Below, piece by piece: positions 8,974 to 17,220 of a stretch of 64,000 nt of DNA. The position numbers and the translations under genes were made by a program. Source of the DNA: Alkalidesulfovibrio alkalitolerans DSM 16529. GTDB taxonomy: Bacteria; Desulfobacterota; Desulfovibrionia; Desulfovibrionales; Desulfovibrionaceae. Each line of letters starts with the position of its first letter. Position 1 is the stretch's first letter. The notes below the pieces were generated by a model that was not told the origin of the DNA, searched no databases, and saw only the letters and a program-made list of their open reading frames with translations. Location of the stretch: positions 186,001-250,000 of the forward strand of contig NZ_ATHI01000031.1 in NCBI RefSeq assembly GCF_000422245.1. Reading direction: 5' to 3'.

Positions 8974-11162
8974 CGGCAAAAACGATGACCACCTCCGAAC
9001 AGCGTCCCCATGCGCCCATGATCCGCATCGGCGAGGTCATCGACCGCATCGCGGCTTACATTCCCAATCCGGACATGGCCCTGATCCAAAAGGCCTACGT
9101 CTTTTCGGCCTCGGCCCACGAAGGCCAGACGAGGCAGTCCGGAGAGCCCTATCTTTCGCATCCTCTTTCCGTGGCCGCCATCCTGGCCGAGATGCGCCTG
9201 GACGAGGCCAGCATAGCGGCCGGGCTTTTGCACGACACTGTGGAAGACACCAAGGCCACCATCGAGGAGATCAAGGATCAGTTCGGGGTCGAGGTGGCGC
9301 ACGTCGTGGACGGCGTGACCAAGATCAGCAAGATGGTCTTCGAGTCGCGCGAGGAGGCCCAAGCCGAGAACATCCGCAAGATGATCCTGGCCATGAGCGA
9401 GGATATCCGGGTGCTCATGGTCAAGCTTGCGGACAGGTTGCACAACATGCGCACCCTGGACTTCATGAAGCCCCACAAACAGCGCCTCATCGCCCAGGAG
9501 ACGCTCGACATCTACTGCCCACTGGCCAACCGTCTGGGACTGCACCAGATCAAGGTCGAACTCGAAGACCTATGCTTTCGATACCTCAAGCCCGACGCCT
9601 ACAAGCAGCTCAAGAAGAGCGTGGAGCGCCACGCCACGGTCAGTCGCGAGTACATCGACAAGGTCATCGGCCTGCTGGAGGAGATGCTCGAAGCCAACAC
9701 CATCCAGGGACGGGTCATGGGCCGCACCAAGCATCTGCACAGTATTTACAACAAGATGCTGCAGCAGGGCCTGACCTTCGATCAGGTCTACGACCTCATC
9801 GCCTTTCGCGTCGTGGTCGGCGGTCTCAAGGATTGCTACGCGGTCCTCGGACTCGTGCACGCCACCTGGAGGCCCGTGCCCGGCCGGTTCAAAGACTACA
9901 TCTCGATGCCCAAGAATAACATGTACCAGAGCCTTCACACCACGGTGGTCGGACCGGACGGGGAGCGCATCGAGATCCAGATCCGCACCGAGGAGATGAA
10001 CCGCCTGGCCGAATACGGCGTGGCCGCCCACTGGCAGTACAAGGAATCGCAGCTCGGCATGAAGTCCAGGGACATGGAGAAGTTTTCCTGGCTGCGGCAG
10101 ATTCTCGACTGGCAGCAGGAGACCAAGGATCCGCGCGACTTCATGTCCAACCTGCGTTTCGACCTCTTCGCGGACGAGGTTTACGTCTTCACCCCGCGCG
10201 GCGACGTAAAGGAACTGCCTGAGGGCGCAACGCCCGTTGATTTCGCCTACCTCATCCACTCCCAGGTGGGCGACCGCTGTTCCGGAGCCAAGGTCAACGG
10301 CAAGCTCGTGCCGCTCTCCACGCGCTTGAAGAACGGCGACACCGTGGAGATCATCTCCGATCCCTCGCGCAGGCCGAGCCGCGACTGGCTCAAATTCGTC
10401 AAGACCGCCAAGGCCATCTCGCGCATCAAGCACTTCATCCGCACCGAGGAGCGCACCCGCAGCATCGCTCTGGGCAAGGAGATGCTCGAAAAGGAGGGCC
10501 GCAAGCTCGGCCTGAACTTCAACAAGCTCCTGCATTCCGGAGCCATCGAACCGCTGGCCGAGGAGTACTCCTTCAAGAACGTGGAGGAATTGCTCTCGGC
10601 CGTGGGCTACTCGCGCATCACGCCCAAGAAGCTTCTCAACCGCCTGCTGCCCAAGCCCGCCGAGGATGAGAAGCCCCAGGCCGAGGCCGCGCACGAGGAG
10701 CCTCACAAGCCTTTGTCCACGGACAAGGTGCGCATCAAGGGCGTGGACGACGTACTCGTGCGCTACGCCCAGTGCTGCGATCCCTTGCCCGGCGATCCCA
10801 TCGTGGGTTTCATCACCAGGGGGCGGGGCGTGACCGTGCACACCGCAGACTGCCCGAACGTAAAGAATCTCGAACCCGAGCGACTCATGGCGATCTCCTG
10901 GGAGGGGCAGGAGGACAAGCCCTATCCCGCCAAGATAAGCATCAAGGCCCGCAACGTGCCGGGTGCGCTGGCTCAGATCGCGGACATCCTGGGCAAACAG
11001 GGCGTGAACATCGATTCCGGCACTTTCCTCTCCAGCGAGGACAAGACCTCGGACATCGTTTTGACCATTGAGGTGCGCGATTCGGCGCACCTGTACGCCA
11101 CCATCGACCGTATCTCGTCCCTGGACAAGGTGATCGAGGTCAGCAGACTCTCGCTTGCCTAG
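8970..11162 (+). CDS. relA/spoT: Bifunctional (p)ppGpp synthetase/hydrolase RelA/SpoT
   Basis: About 730 residues with the full Rel architecture: HD hydrolase domain (H88-D89 in L-L-H-D-T-V-E-D-T), synthetase domain, TGS domain at about 400-460, and a C-terminal ACT domain at about 655-730. The synthetase carries R-F-K-D at 306-309, the R-x-K-D signature of bifunctional or synthetase-weak enzymes rather than the E-x-D-D of RelA, so both making and degrading (p)ppGpp is expected. I chose the ATG at 8970 because it overlaps the upstream stop by four bases; 9018 (M-I-R-I-G-E-V) is an equally plausible start, with conserved sequence beginning there. It converges with mobB. Confidence 0.9.
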   Translation: MTAKTMTTSEQRPHAPMIRIGEVIDRIAAYIPNPDMALIQKAYVFSASAHEGQTRQSGEPYLSHPLSVAAILAEMRLDEASIAAGLLHDTVEDTKATIEEIKDQFGVEVAHVVDGVTKISKMVFESREEAQAENIRKMILAMSEDIRVLMVKLADRLHNMRTLDFMKPHKQRLIAQETLDIYCPLANRLGLHQIKVELEDLCFRYLKPDAYKQLKKSVERHATVSREYIDKVIGLLEEMLEANTIQGRVMGRTKHLHSIYNKMLQQGLTFDQVYDLIAFRVVVGGLKDCYAVLGLVHATWRPVPGRFKDYISMPKNNMYQSLHTTVVGPDGERIEIQIRTEEMNRLAEYGVAAHWQYKESQLGMKSRDMEKFSWLRQILDWQQETKDPRDFMSNLRFDLFADEVYVFTPRGDVKELPEGATPVDFAYLIHSQVGDRCSGAKVNGKLVPLSTRLKNGDTVEIISDPSRRPSRDWLKFVKTAKAISRIKHFIRTEERTRSIALGKEMLEKEGRKLGLNFNKLLHSGAIEPLAEEYSFKNVEELLSAVGYSRITPKKLLNRLLPKPAEDEKPQAEAAHEEPHKPLSTDKVRIKGVDDVLVRYAQCCDPLPGDPIVGFITRGRGVTVHTADCPNVKNLEPERLMAISWEGQEDKPYPAKISIKARNVPGALAQIADILGKQGVNIDSGTFLSSEDKTSDIVLTIEVRDSAHLYATIDRISSLDKVIEVSRLSLA

Positions 11163-11189
11163 CAGACGGTGCTTTCAAGACGGCCTGAA

Positions 11190-11891
11190 TCAACCTTCCA
11201 GGGTGATGGTCACGGTGCCGGGCGCGTAGCCTTTGAGGCCCGAGAGCAGGCCCTTGATCGTTCCGCTGACGAGCGTGGCCGTGAAGGGGTTGAGCGCCAG
11301 GGGCGCGCCGTTCACGTCGATGCGCACCTCCTTGCCCATGGCCTGGCAGTCGTCGGGCGAAGCCTTGCCCGCCACGATGTCCACCGCCAGGGCGCGGCAG
11401 TCCGGGCGGCCGCAGGAGGCGCAGTCCAGGCCCGGCAGGGAGAAGCCGCGCGCCATGACCGTCTCGGCCAGCCGCGCGATGTCCTCGTCCGATGCCTCGC
11501 GACCCGTTCCAGCCCCTCCGAACTCGGCCAGCGCCAGTTCGGGTGAGAGCGCCTCGCGCTCTTCGGGCGTGCGGTGAAGCACCACGCGCGGCAGCCAACC
11601 AAGCTCCTTGCCGCCCTCCACGACCAGCACGTCGCATTCGAAAAGCGGCGTCAGATCGGGCAGATAGCGTCTGCGCGGCCAGATGACCATGGCCTCGGTG
11701 GGCGAAAGGCCCGCCACCACGCGGCAAACCTTGGAGAGCTTGCCCGTGTCCGAATCCTCGCGGTCGAAATGACAGTCGGCGAACTTGGCCCCGGCCACGG
11801 ACAGCCCGCGCGCGGCCAAGGCGGCGGCCAGCCGGACCGAGGTGGTGGTCTTTCCCGAATTCTTGAAGCCGACGACGTTGATGGCGATCAC
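11190..11891 (-). CDS. mobB: Molybdopterin-guanine dinucleotide biosynthesis protein MobB with Fe-S-type cysteine domain
   Basis: A 233-residue protein. The N-terminal P-loop domain has G-F-K-N-S-G-K-T-T near residues 9-17, as in MobB, a GTP-binding partner in attaching GMP to molybdopterin. The C-terminal part adds a cysteine cluster (C-A-S-C-G-R-P-D-C-R-A-L-A, then a further C about 18 residues on) that resembles a small 4Fe-4S domain, absent from E. coli MobB. The start is decided by the ribosome site: AAGGAGG lies 7 bases before a GTG at 11891 whose GTGA overlaps the tupC stop, whereas the ATG at 11897 is only one or two bases from it. Genetic coupling to tungstate uptake suggests it serves the tungsten/molybdenum FDH encoded nearby. 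Confidence 0.8.
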   Translation of the reverse strand: MIAINVVGFKNSGKTTTSVRLAAALAARGLSVAGAKFADCHFDREDSDTGKLSKVCRVVAGLSPTEAMVIWPRRRYLPDLTPLFECDVLVVEGGKELGWLPRVVLHRTPEEREALSPELALAEFGGAGTGREASDEDIARLAETVMARGFSLPGLDCASCGRPDCRALAVDIVAGKASPDDCQAMGKEVRIDVNGAPLALNPFTATLVSGTIKGLLSGLKGYAPGTVTITLEG

Positions 11892-12574
11892 GGGCATTCC
11901 TCCTTGTGCGGTGCGAGCGGGGCGAGCGAGCCGTCCGGCATGAAGCGCAGGATGTGTTCGCACAGTTCGGAGAGCCAGGCAAGATCGTGGCTGACCACGA
12001 CCACGGTTGTACCGTGCATGTCGCGGGCAGCTCTGGCCGCAGCCGTGATGCGCTCGGCGCTCTCCTCGTCGAGCGAGGCCGTAGGTTCGTCGAGAAGCAG
12101 GACCTCCGGGCGGATGGCCAGTCGGGCGGCCATGGCCACGCGCTGCGCCTCGCCACCGGAAAGCTCGCGCCAGGAACGGCGCGCAAAGGAATCGAAGGAG
12201 AGCCCCACCGTCTGCAAGGCCTCGGCGACGCGTTTGTCGAGATCGGCTGTTTTGCCGCGCACGCGCAGGCCGTAGGCCACGTTTTCGAAGACCGAACGCT
12301 TGAGCAGTACTGGCCGCTGCACGAGCAGCGTGACGCGTCGTCTGAGCGCGGCCGGGTCCAAGGCCGGGCGGCCGTGAAAGAATATCTCCCCCTGGCTTGG
12401 CGTGAGCAGAAAAGCCATAATGCGCAAAAGCGTCGATTTGCCCGAACCGTTCGGTCCCCGGATGCCCAGAATGACTCCCTTGGGAATGTCCAAGTTCTCC
12501 AAGGCGAGGGCCGTGCGATCGCGGTAGCGGTGCATGAGCCCGCGTACGGAGAGGATGGGAGGAGCTTGGTTCAT
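11888..12574 (-). CDS. tupC: Tungstate ABC transporter ATP-binding protein
   Basis: A 228-residue ABC ATPase: Walker A G-P-N-G-S-G-K-S-T near residue 42, Q-loop Q-R-P-V, signature L-S-G-G-E-A-Q-R-V, Walker B L-L-L-D-E-P-T-A-S-L-D and the switch H in V-S-H-D. The ATG at 12574 overlaps the permease stop (ATGA), and its own stop overlaps the mobB GTG. It energises uptake through TupB. Tungstate rather than molybdate is inferred from the TupA-type binding protein; a ModC-like C-terminal TOBE domain is absent, as expected for TupC. Confidence 0.88.
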   Translation of the reverse strand: MNQAPPILSVRGLMHRYRDRTALALENLDIPKGVILGIRGPNGSGKSTLLRIMAFLLTPSQGEIFFHGRPALDPAALRRRVTLLVQRPVLLKRSVFENVAYGLRVRGKTADLDKRVAEALQTVGLSFDSFARRSWRELSGGEAQRVAMAARLAIRPEVLLLDEPTASLDEESAERITAAARAARDMHGTTVVVVSHDLAWLSELCEHILRFMPDGSLAPLAPHKEECP

Positions 12575-13269
12575 TGCGAGCCTCCCATACGCCTGAGCAC
12601 GGCCACGCAGAAATTCACGCCGAAGGCGATGAGCAGCAATATGATGCCCAGGGCGATGCCTTGCGCAAACTCGCCCCGGCCCGTTTCCAGGGCGATGGCC
12701 GTGGTCATGGTCCGGGTGTGCCATTTGATATTGCCGCCGATCATCATGGCAATGCCGACCTCGGTGGCGATGCGGCCGAACGCCGTGACCACGGCCAAGG
12801 CGATGGCGTGCCTGGTTTCGGTCAGACAGCACCAGACCGCCTGCAATCGACTTGCGCCGAGCGTCAGGATGGTCTGGCGTACGTCCTCGTCGATGCCTTC
12901 CACGGCCACGGCAGTCATGGCCGTGACAATGGGCAGGCCGAGGATCGCCAAGCCGATGGCCATGCCGGGGATGGTGAACAAAAGACCCAGGTCGCCCAGG
13001 GGGCCGTGTCGGGTCAAAAAGGCGTAGACCAGAAGGCCGATGACCACGGTAGGGAAGGCCAGAAGTGTCTCGGTGATCAGGCGCAGGAAACGGCGTCCGG
13101 GAAAGTCGAAATATCCCAGGACGAAGCCTGTGGGTACGCCGATGAGCATGGCGGCGCAAAGGGCCAGCGCCGAGGCGCGAAGCGTGACGCCGATGGTCGA
13201 GAAGGTAGCCGGGTCGAAAGTCGCGATGAGGAGTAATGCCTGACGCAGGCCATCGAGCAGGAAATCCAT
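12571..13269 (-). CDS. tupB: Tungstate ABC transporter permease
   Basis: A 232-residue membrane permease with about five or six hydrophobic helices. The cytoplasmic coupling loop L-T-L-G-A-S-R-L-Q-A-V...E-T-R-H-A-I is of the BPD_transp_1 type, followed by A-F-G-R-I-A-T-E-V-G and M-I-G-G-N-I, typical of TupB. It forms the channel in the inner membrane. It lies between tupA (226 bases away, across a long palindrome) and tupC (4-base overlap). Confidence 0.88.
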   Translation of the reverse strand: MDFLLDGLRQALLLIATFDPATFSTIGVTLRASALALCAAMLIGVPTGFVLGYFDFPGRRFLRLITETLLAFPTVVIGLLVYAFLTRHGPLGDLGLLFTIPGMAIGLAILGLPIVTAMTAVAVEGIDEDVRQTILTLGASRLQAVWCCLTETRHAIALAVVTAFGRIATEVGIAMMIGGNIKWHTRTMTTAIALETGRGEFAQGIALGIILLLIAFGVNFCVAVLRRMGGSQ

Positions 13270-13364
13270 GGCGTCTCACGTGTTGAGGTCTGTAGGCCGT
13301 GGGGCATGGCGCATATCGCGACGCCCCACGGGGTCTATGACAAATTGTCGAAAAACACCATTCC

Positions 13365-13491
13365 GCAGGCCGTTCAAAACGCGCCGGATGCAAGGCGCAA
13401 GAAGAGTTCAAGGCCGATGCGTATCAAGGAATACGCGAGGATTTGAACTCTTTGCGGCAACGCGGCAGGCGGTGCGTTTTCAACGGCCTGC
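13365..13491. repeat. Long imperfect palindromic intergenic element between tupA and tupB
   Basis: The left arm begins GCAGGCCGTTCAAAACGC at 13365. The right arm ends with the complement GCGTTTTCAACGGCCTGC (13474-13491). Inside, AGAGTTCAA near 13403 pairs with TTGAACTCT near 13443, and GCGTAT pairs with ATACGC about the centre. The whole unit is about 127 bases and would fold as one long hairpin in the tup transcript, starting four bases after the tupA stop. A fragment of the same sequence occurs at 2202-2230, so it is probably a dispersed REP-like element. It may protect tupA mRNA or reduce read-through into tupBC. Confidence 0.75.
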
Positions 13492-13495
13492 CAGC

Positions 13496-14305
13496 CTATT
13501 TCGCGTTGGGATAGAAGAGCTGCTTGCCTTCGAGCTTGAAGCCCGCGATGGCCTTCTGTCCCTTCTCGGAAGCGACCCAGGTGGCCAGTTTTTCGGCCGC
13601 ACCGAGCTGCGCATTGGGGCACTTGGCAGGGTTCACCGGGATTACGCTGTACTGGTTTTTCAGCGCGTCGTCGCCTTCCACCAGGATGACCAGGGCGGGA
13701 GCCGCGCCGGCCTTGGCCTCGTAAGAAATGTAGGTACCCCGGTCGGTCAGGGCGTATCCGCCGCGCTCGGCGGCCATCATCAGGGTCTGCATCATGCCCT
13801 GGCCCGCCTGCACGTACCACGTCTCCTTGTCGGGCAGGGGAAGCTCCGCCTTCTTCCACAGCGTCTGCTCGGCCTTGTGGGTGCCGGAATCGTCGCCCCG
13901 GCTGATGAACAGCGCCTTGGTCGAGGCGATGGCCGCGAGGGCCTTGGCCGAACTGTCGCCCTTGATCCCGGCCGGGTCGGCGGTCGGACCGACGACGACG
14001 AAATCATTGTACATGAATTCGTTGCGGGCCGTGCCGAATCCGTCTTCAACGAATTTCTTCTCGGCGGCCGGGGCATGGACCATGAGCACGTCCACGTCGC
14101 AGTTTTCGCCCATCTTCAGGGCCTTGCCGGTTCCCGTGGAGGTCCACTTGATGTCGATGCCGGTGTCCTGGGTGAACATGGGCATGAGTTGGTCCAAAAG
14201 GCCGGTATCTTCCGTGCTGGTGGTGGTCGCCATCATGAGCGTTTGCGCCGCAGCGGGCGCGGTGGCCAGAAACAGTGCGAGGGCAAGAATCGAAAGAATC
14301 CGCAT
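13496..14305 (-). CDS. tupA: Tungstate-binding periplasmic protein
   Basis: A 269-residue protein with a signal peptide (about residues 1-20, ending A-A-A-Q) followed by the TupA signature T-T-T-S-T-E-D-T-G-L-L-D near 28-39 and later T-S-T-G-T-G-K-A-L-K and D-V-L-M-V-H-A-P. The family binds tungstate with very high affinity and delivers it to TupBC. AGGAGG lies seven bases before the ATG. The tungsten supply fits the formate dehydrogenase and cofactor genes in the divergent cluster. The long palindrome after its stop probably makes tupA the most abundant product of the operon. Confidence 0.9.
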   Translation of the reverse strand: MRILSILALALFLATAPAAAQTLMMATTTSTEDTGLLDQLMPMFTQDTGIDIKWTSTGTGKALKMGENCDVDVLMVHAPAAEKKFVEDGFGTARNEFMYNDFVVVGPTADPAGIKGDSSAKALAAIASTKALFISRGDDSGTHKAEQTLWKKAELPLPDKETWYVQAGQGMMQTLMMAAERGGYALTDRGTYISYEAKAGAAPALVILVEGDDALKNQYSVIPVNPAKCPNAQLGAAEKLATWVASEKGQKAIAGFKLEGKQLFYPNAK

Positions 14306-14326
14306 AACAGCCTCCTGAAGTTTGTT

Positions 14327-14408
14327 TATGCCAACTGTGACCTATGTGTCGTTTGGCATATTCATGAGGGTTTGTGAAGGGACAGGGGCTTATTGGTGAT
14401 TTGGCATA
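14327..14408. promoter_or_regulatory. Three TTGGCATA boxes upstream of tupA
   Basis: TATGCCAA at 14327-14334 (inverted), TTGGCATA at 14353-14360 and again at 14401-14408. The first two form an inverted repeat with an 18-base gap; the second and third are direct repeats 48 bases apart, with A/T-rich flanks that are alike. This arrangement suggests binding of a multimeric regulator to control tungstate uptake. TunR, the tungstate-responsive regulator known in sulfate reducers, is a candidate, but I cannot confirm its motif here. Confidence 0.5.
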
Positions 14409-14546
14409 TGAATGGCACGTGCATACTATCGCGACAAGGGATAACGAGATAATGAAATGGAAACCGAGGTGCAAAAAAATAGCTGCAATGCCAGCTGTTA
14501 GCTTGGGATATATTTCCTTATCCAGTTTTAATTTAATATATTTTTG

Positions 14547-14569
14547 TCTTATTTTGTTCCAAAATAAGA
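14547..14569. promoter_or_regulatory. Perfect 10-bp palindrome upstream of fdhE
   Basis: The arm TCTTATTTTG (14547-14556) is followed by a 3-base spacer and its exact complement (14560-14569). No T-run follows in either direction, so an operator is more likely than a terminator. It lies 70 bases before the fdhE start, in the AT-rich stretch. Confidence 0.55.
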
Positions 14570-14638
14570 GTAAGAAGCCTGTTCTGGCGCGTGAGGCCGG
14601 GATGGGCAATTCAAAAAGAAACCTCACCTGGAGTCGCC

Positions 14639-15526
14639 ATGACATTCGACCTCGCCACCGAATCCCGTCGTCTGGACAAGAAGGTTGCTTCGTTGCGCGG
14701 AAAAGACGCGCTGCCCTCCGGCCTTGTGGAACTTCTGGCAAAAGCCCGAAAATTGCAGCTCGATGCTCGTGCCCAAGCCTCTCCTGCTTCGATTCCCGAA
14801 GCAAGCCGCTGCGATGCGGCCAGCCATGCGCAAGGCGCTCCGCTTCTACCCCGGCACAGCTTCGTCGTCGATGTCGAGCGTGCTTCGGCGCTTATGGATG
14901 CCCTCAAGAATCTCGCCCGTGAACAGGGCGATGCGCTGGCGCGGTCGGTCCAATTGCTGGAGGAGGCGGAGAAAGAGGGAACCTTCGACTTTTCGGAGGC
15001 GTTCGCCCGTTTCATAGCGGATGATGCGGAACACTTCTCGCGGTTGTGCGAGTTGACTCCCGAAACTCCCCGCCTGATTCCGTTCCTGGTCCAGGCGTCG
15101 GCCACGCCGTTTATCGAGGCTCTGGCCGAGGCTGTGGTCGGTGAAGCCGGACTCGACGCGGTCTGGCCGCACGGCCACTGTCCCGTGTGCGGCAGCTTGC
15201 CGCTCATTGGCCGCCTGCGCGAAAAGGAGGGCTATCGCAATCTCGTCTGTTCGTTCTGCCATTCCGAGTACAGGGCGCGGCGGTTGCAGTGTCCTTACTG
15301 TCTGGAGGAGGACATGGAGAAGCTCGAGTACTTCGACTCGCCCGACGAGCCGGGGTACATGGTCAATGTCTGTCGATCGTGCAACGGTTATATCAAGACC
15401 GTCGATTTTCGGAACCTCGACAAGACGTCGCTGCCGCTCTTCGATGATCTTGAGTCCCTGGCCCTGGACATGCTGGCCTCACAAAAGGGCCTTAGCCGAC
15501 CGACGCTCTCGGCCTGGGGATTCTGA
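14639..15526 (+). CDS. fdhE: Formate dehydrogenase accessory protein FdhE
   Basis: A 295-residue cytoplasmic protein. The C-terminal half has the FdhE rubredoxin-like cysteine pairs: C-P-V-C-G-S, then C-S-F-C-H-S-E-Y, C-P-Y-C and C-R-S-C-N-G-Y-I-K, which bind iron or zinc. FdhE binds the formate dehydrogenase catalytic subunit before export and is needed for its activity. The ATG at 14639 has GGAG seven bases upstream. It is the first gene of a plus-strand run (fdhE, mobA, moaA) leading to fdnGH, so its partner is almost certainly the FDH at 18422. Confidence 0.9.
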   Translation: MTFDLATESRRLDKKVASLRGKDALPSGLVELLAKARKLQLDARAQASPASIPEASRCDAASHAQGAPLLPRHSFVVDVERASALMDALKNLAREQGDALARSVQLLEEAEKEGTFDFSEAFARFIADDAEHFSRLCELTPETPRLIPFLVQASATPFIEALAEAVVGEAGLDAVWPHGHCPVCGSLPLIGRLREKEGYRNLVCSFCHSEYRARRLQCPYCLEEDMEKLEYFDSPDEPGYMVNVCRSCNGYIKTVDFRNLDKTSLPLFDDLESLALDMLASQKGLSRPTLSAWGF

Positions 15527-15562
15527 CATGGCGACCCGCGTTCGCGAGTCCCGGGGCGCGTC

Positions 15563-16186
15563 GTGAACACGCCGCACGTCCCAGGCACGCCGTGCGGCGT
15601 GGTACTGGCCGGAGGGCAAAGCACCCGGCTCGGCCGCGACAAGGCCTTCGTGCCCTACCGGGGCGGCGACTTGCTCGGGCTGGCCGTGCGCAGGCTTCTC
15701 GCGCGCTTGCCGGAAGTCTGGGTCATCGGTCGCGATCCGGCTCCGCACGGTCTGGATGTTCCCTGGCGTTTGGACGACGTGCCTGGACATGGCCCGGCCG
15801 CTGGAGTGATGACGGCGCTGCGCTCCACAGGCAGGTCGTGCCTCGTGACTTCCTGCGATCTGCCGCTGCTCGACGATGAGCATCTGGACGCGTTGCTTAC
15901 GGCATGGGCCATGCGGCCGGAGCACACGCTTATGACGACCTTTTTACAGGTGGAGACCGGGTACATCGAGGCACTGGTATCGATTTATGAACCAGGCGCG
16001 GCTGAGGTTATCGAAAGCGCCCTGGCGAGGGGCGAGCGTAAGCTTTCCGGCATCTTTCCTCCGGCGGTCAGACACCATATTCCGTATTCACGCGAGGAGG
16101 CCATGCCTTTTTTCAACATCAATTTTCCGGCCGACCTCGCAGTGCTCAACGCCCTGGAGCGGCGGCGGGCGGAGGAGTCAGCATGA
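15563..16186 (+). CDS. mobA: Molybdenum cofactor guanylyltransferase MobA
   Basis: A 207-residue nucleotidyltransferase. The N-terminal motif V-V-L-A-G-G-Q-S-T-R-L-G-R-D-K-A (about 13-28) is the GTP-binding site of MobA. Further on are G-P-A-A-G-V and T-S-C-D-L-P-L-L, where the Asp binds Mg. MobA transfers GMP to Mo- or W-molybdopterin to make the bis-MGD cofactor that FDH uses. GTG start at 15563, 36 bases after fdhE; its stop overlaps the moaA ATG by four bases. Confidence 0.9.
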   Translation: MNTPHVPGTPCGVVLAGGQSTRLGRDKAFVPYRGGDLLGLAVRRLLARLPEVWVIGRDPAPHGLDVPWRLDDVPGHGPAAGVMTALRSTGRSCLVTSCDLPLLDDEHLDALLTAWAMRPEHTLMTTFLQVETGYIEALVSIYEPGAAEVIESALARGERKLSGIFPPAVRHHIPYSREEAMPFFNINFPADLAVLNALERRRAEESA

Positions 16187-17208
16187 CCACGACGGGGAAC
16201 GTCGCGGCGGCGAAGCGCGCCACGGACAGCCATGGCCGGGCTGTCAGCTATCTGCGGCTTTCGGTCACGGACCGCTGCAACCTGCGCTGCTCCTACTGCT
16301 GGAACTGCGCGAACATGCGCTTCCTTCCCCATGGTGAAATCCTGAGCTACGAGGAGATGCTCGTGCTCATCGGCGCGGCCCGCGAACTGGGCATCTCCAA
16401 GCTACGTCTGACAGGCGGTGAGCCGTTCGTGCGCAAGGGGTTCCTGAATTTCCTGGCCGCCGTGCGCGACATCCATCCGGACATGGATTTGCGCCTGACC
16501 ACCAACGCCACGTTGCTCACTGACGTTCCACGGCGTCTAGCCGATCTCGGAGTACGCAGGATCAATATTTCCCTGGACACCCTCGATCCTGCGACGTTCG
16601 AGCGCATCACCGGGCGCGACTTCTTCTCGCGCGTGCGCACGGCCGTGGACGAATGCCTCGAAGCCGGGCTCAAGGTCAAAATCAACGCCGTGGCCATGCG
16701 CGGCGTGAACGACGGCGAACTGCCCGGTTTTCTCGATCTGGCGATCAGGTTGCCGCTGGATGTGCGCTTCATCGAGCACATGCCCATGGGCGACGGCGTG
16801 CCCTGGGACGTGCGCGCCTGCTGGTCGGCCGAGGACATCCTGGCCGAGGCAGCCCGGCTTGCCCGGCTCGTTCCCGTGGAGTCGCAGAGCGGCGAAAGCG
16901 GCCCCGCACGGATGTTCCGTATAGAGGGGGGAAAGGGCAGGCTCGGCGTGATCTCGCCCTTGACCAATCATTTCTGCGGCACGTGCAACCGCCTGCGCAT
17001 CACGGCCGACGGGCGGCTGCGCACCTGCCTCTTCTCCGACCGCGAGTTCAGGCTCAAACCTCTGGTGCGCTCTCGCGTCTCGGTGGGGCGTCTGGCGCAT
17101 GTCCTTAGGCGTGCGCTCAGAGTGAAGCCCGTGGGCGTGGATATCCTGCGCGCCAGAAAAAACGGGACGCCCGTGGCCTTGAAGCGGATGGCCTCCATAG
17201 GCGGGTAA
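16183..17208 (+). CDS. moaA: GTP 3',8-cyclase MoaA
   Basis: A 341-residue radical SAM enzyme. The N-terminal cluster motif is C-N-L-R-C-S-Y-C, with R-L-T-G-G-E-P and S-L-D-T-L typical of MoaA. The C-terminal second cluster is formed by cysteines in F-C-G-T-C-N-R-L-R and R-T-C-L-F. The chain ends in Gly-Gly, the conserved MoaA tail. It converts GTP to 3',8-cyclo-GTP, the first step of molybdopterin synthesis. It is translationally coupled to mobA (ATGA). No moaC is nearby, so the rest of the pathway is elsewhere. Confidence 0.92.
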   Translation: MTTTGNVAAAKRATDSHGRAVSYLRLSVTDRCNLRCSYCWNCANMRFLPHGEILSYEEMLVLIGAARELGISKLRLTGGEPFVRKGFLNFLAAVRDIHPDMDLRLTTNATLLTDVPRRLADLGVRRINISLDTLDPATFERITGRDFFSRVRTAVDECLEAGLKVKINAVAMRGVNDGELPGFLDLAIRLPLDVRFIEHMPMGDGVPWDVRACWSAEDILAEAARLARLVPVESQSGESGPARMFRIEGGKGRLGVISPLTNHFCGTCNRLRITADGRLRTCLFSDREFRLKPLVRSRVSVGRLAHVLRRALRVKPVGVDILRARKNGTPVALKRMASIGG

Positions 17209-17220
17209 CGGACGGCCGGC

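Larger units (their letters stand above)
14306..14638. promoter_or_regulatory. Divergent control region between tupA and fdhE
   Basis: 333 bases without a gene, strikingly AT-rich from about 14410 to 14580 in an otherwise GC-rich window. It holds three copies of TTGGCATA near tupA and a perfect 10-bp dyad near fdhE, both listed separately. A further small dyad (AGCTG...CAGCT) lies near 14480. Promoters for both directions must be here, but no single -35/-10 pair stands out. Confidence 0.6.
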
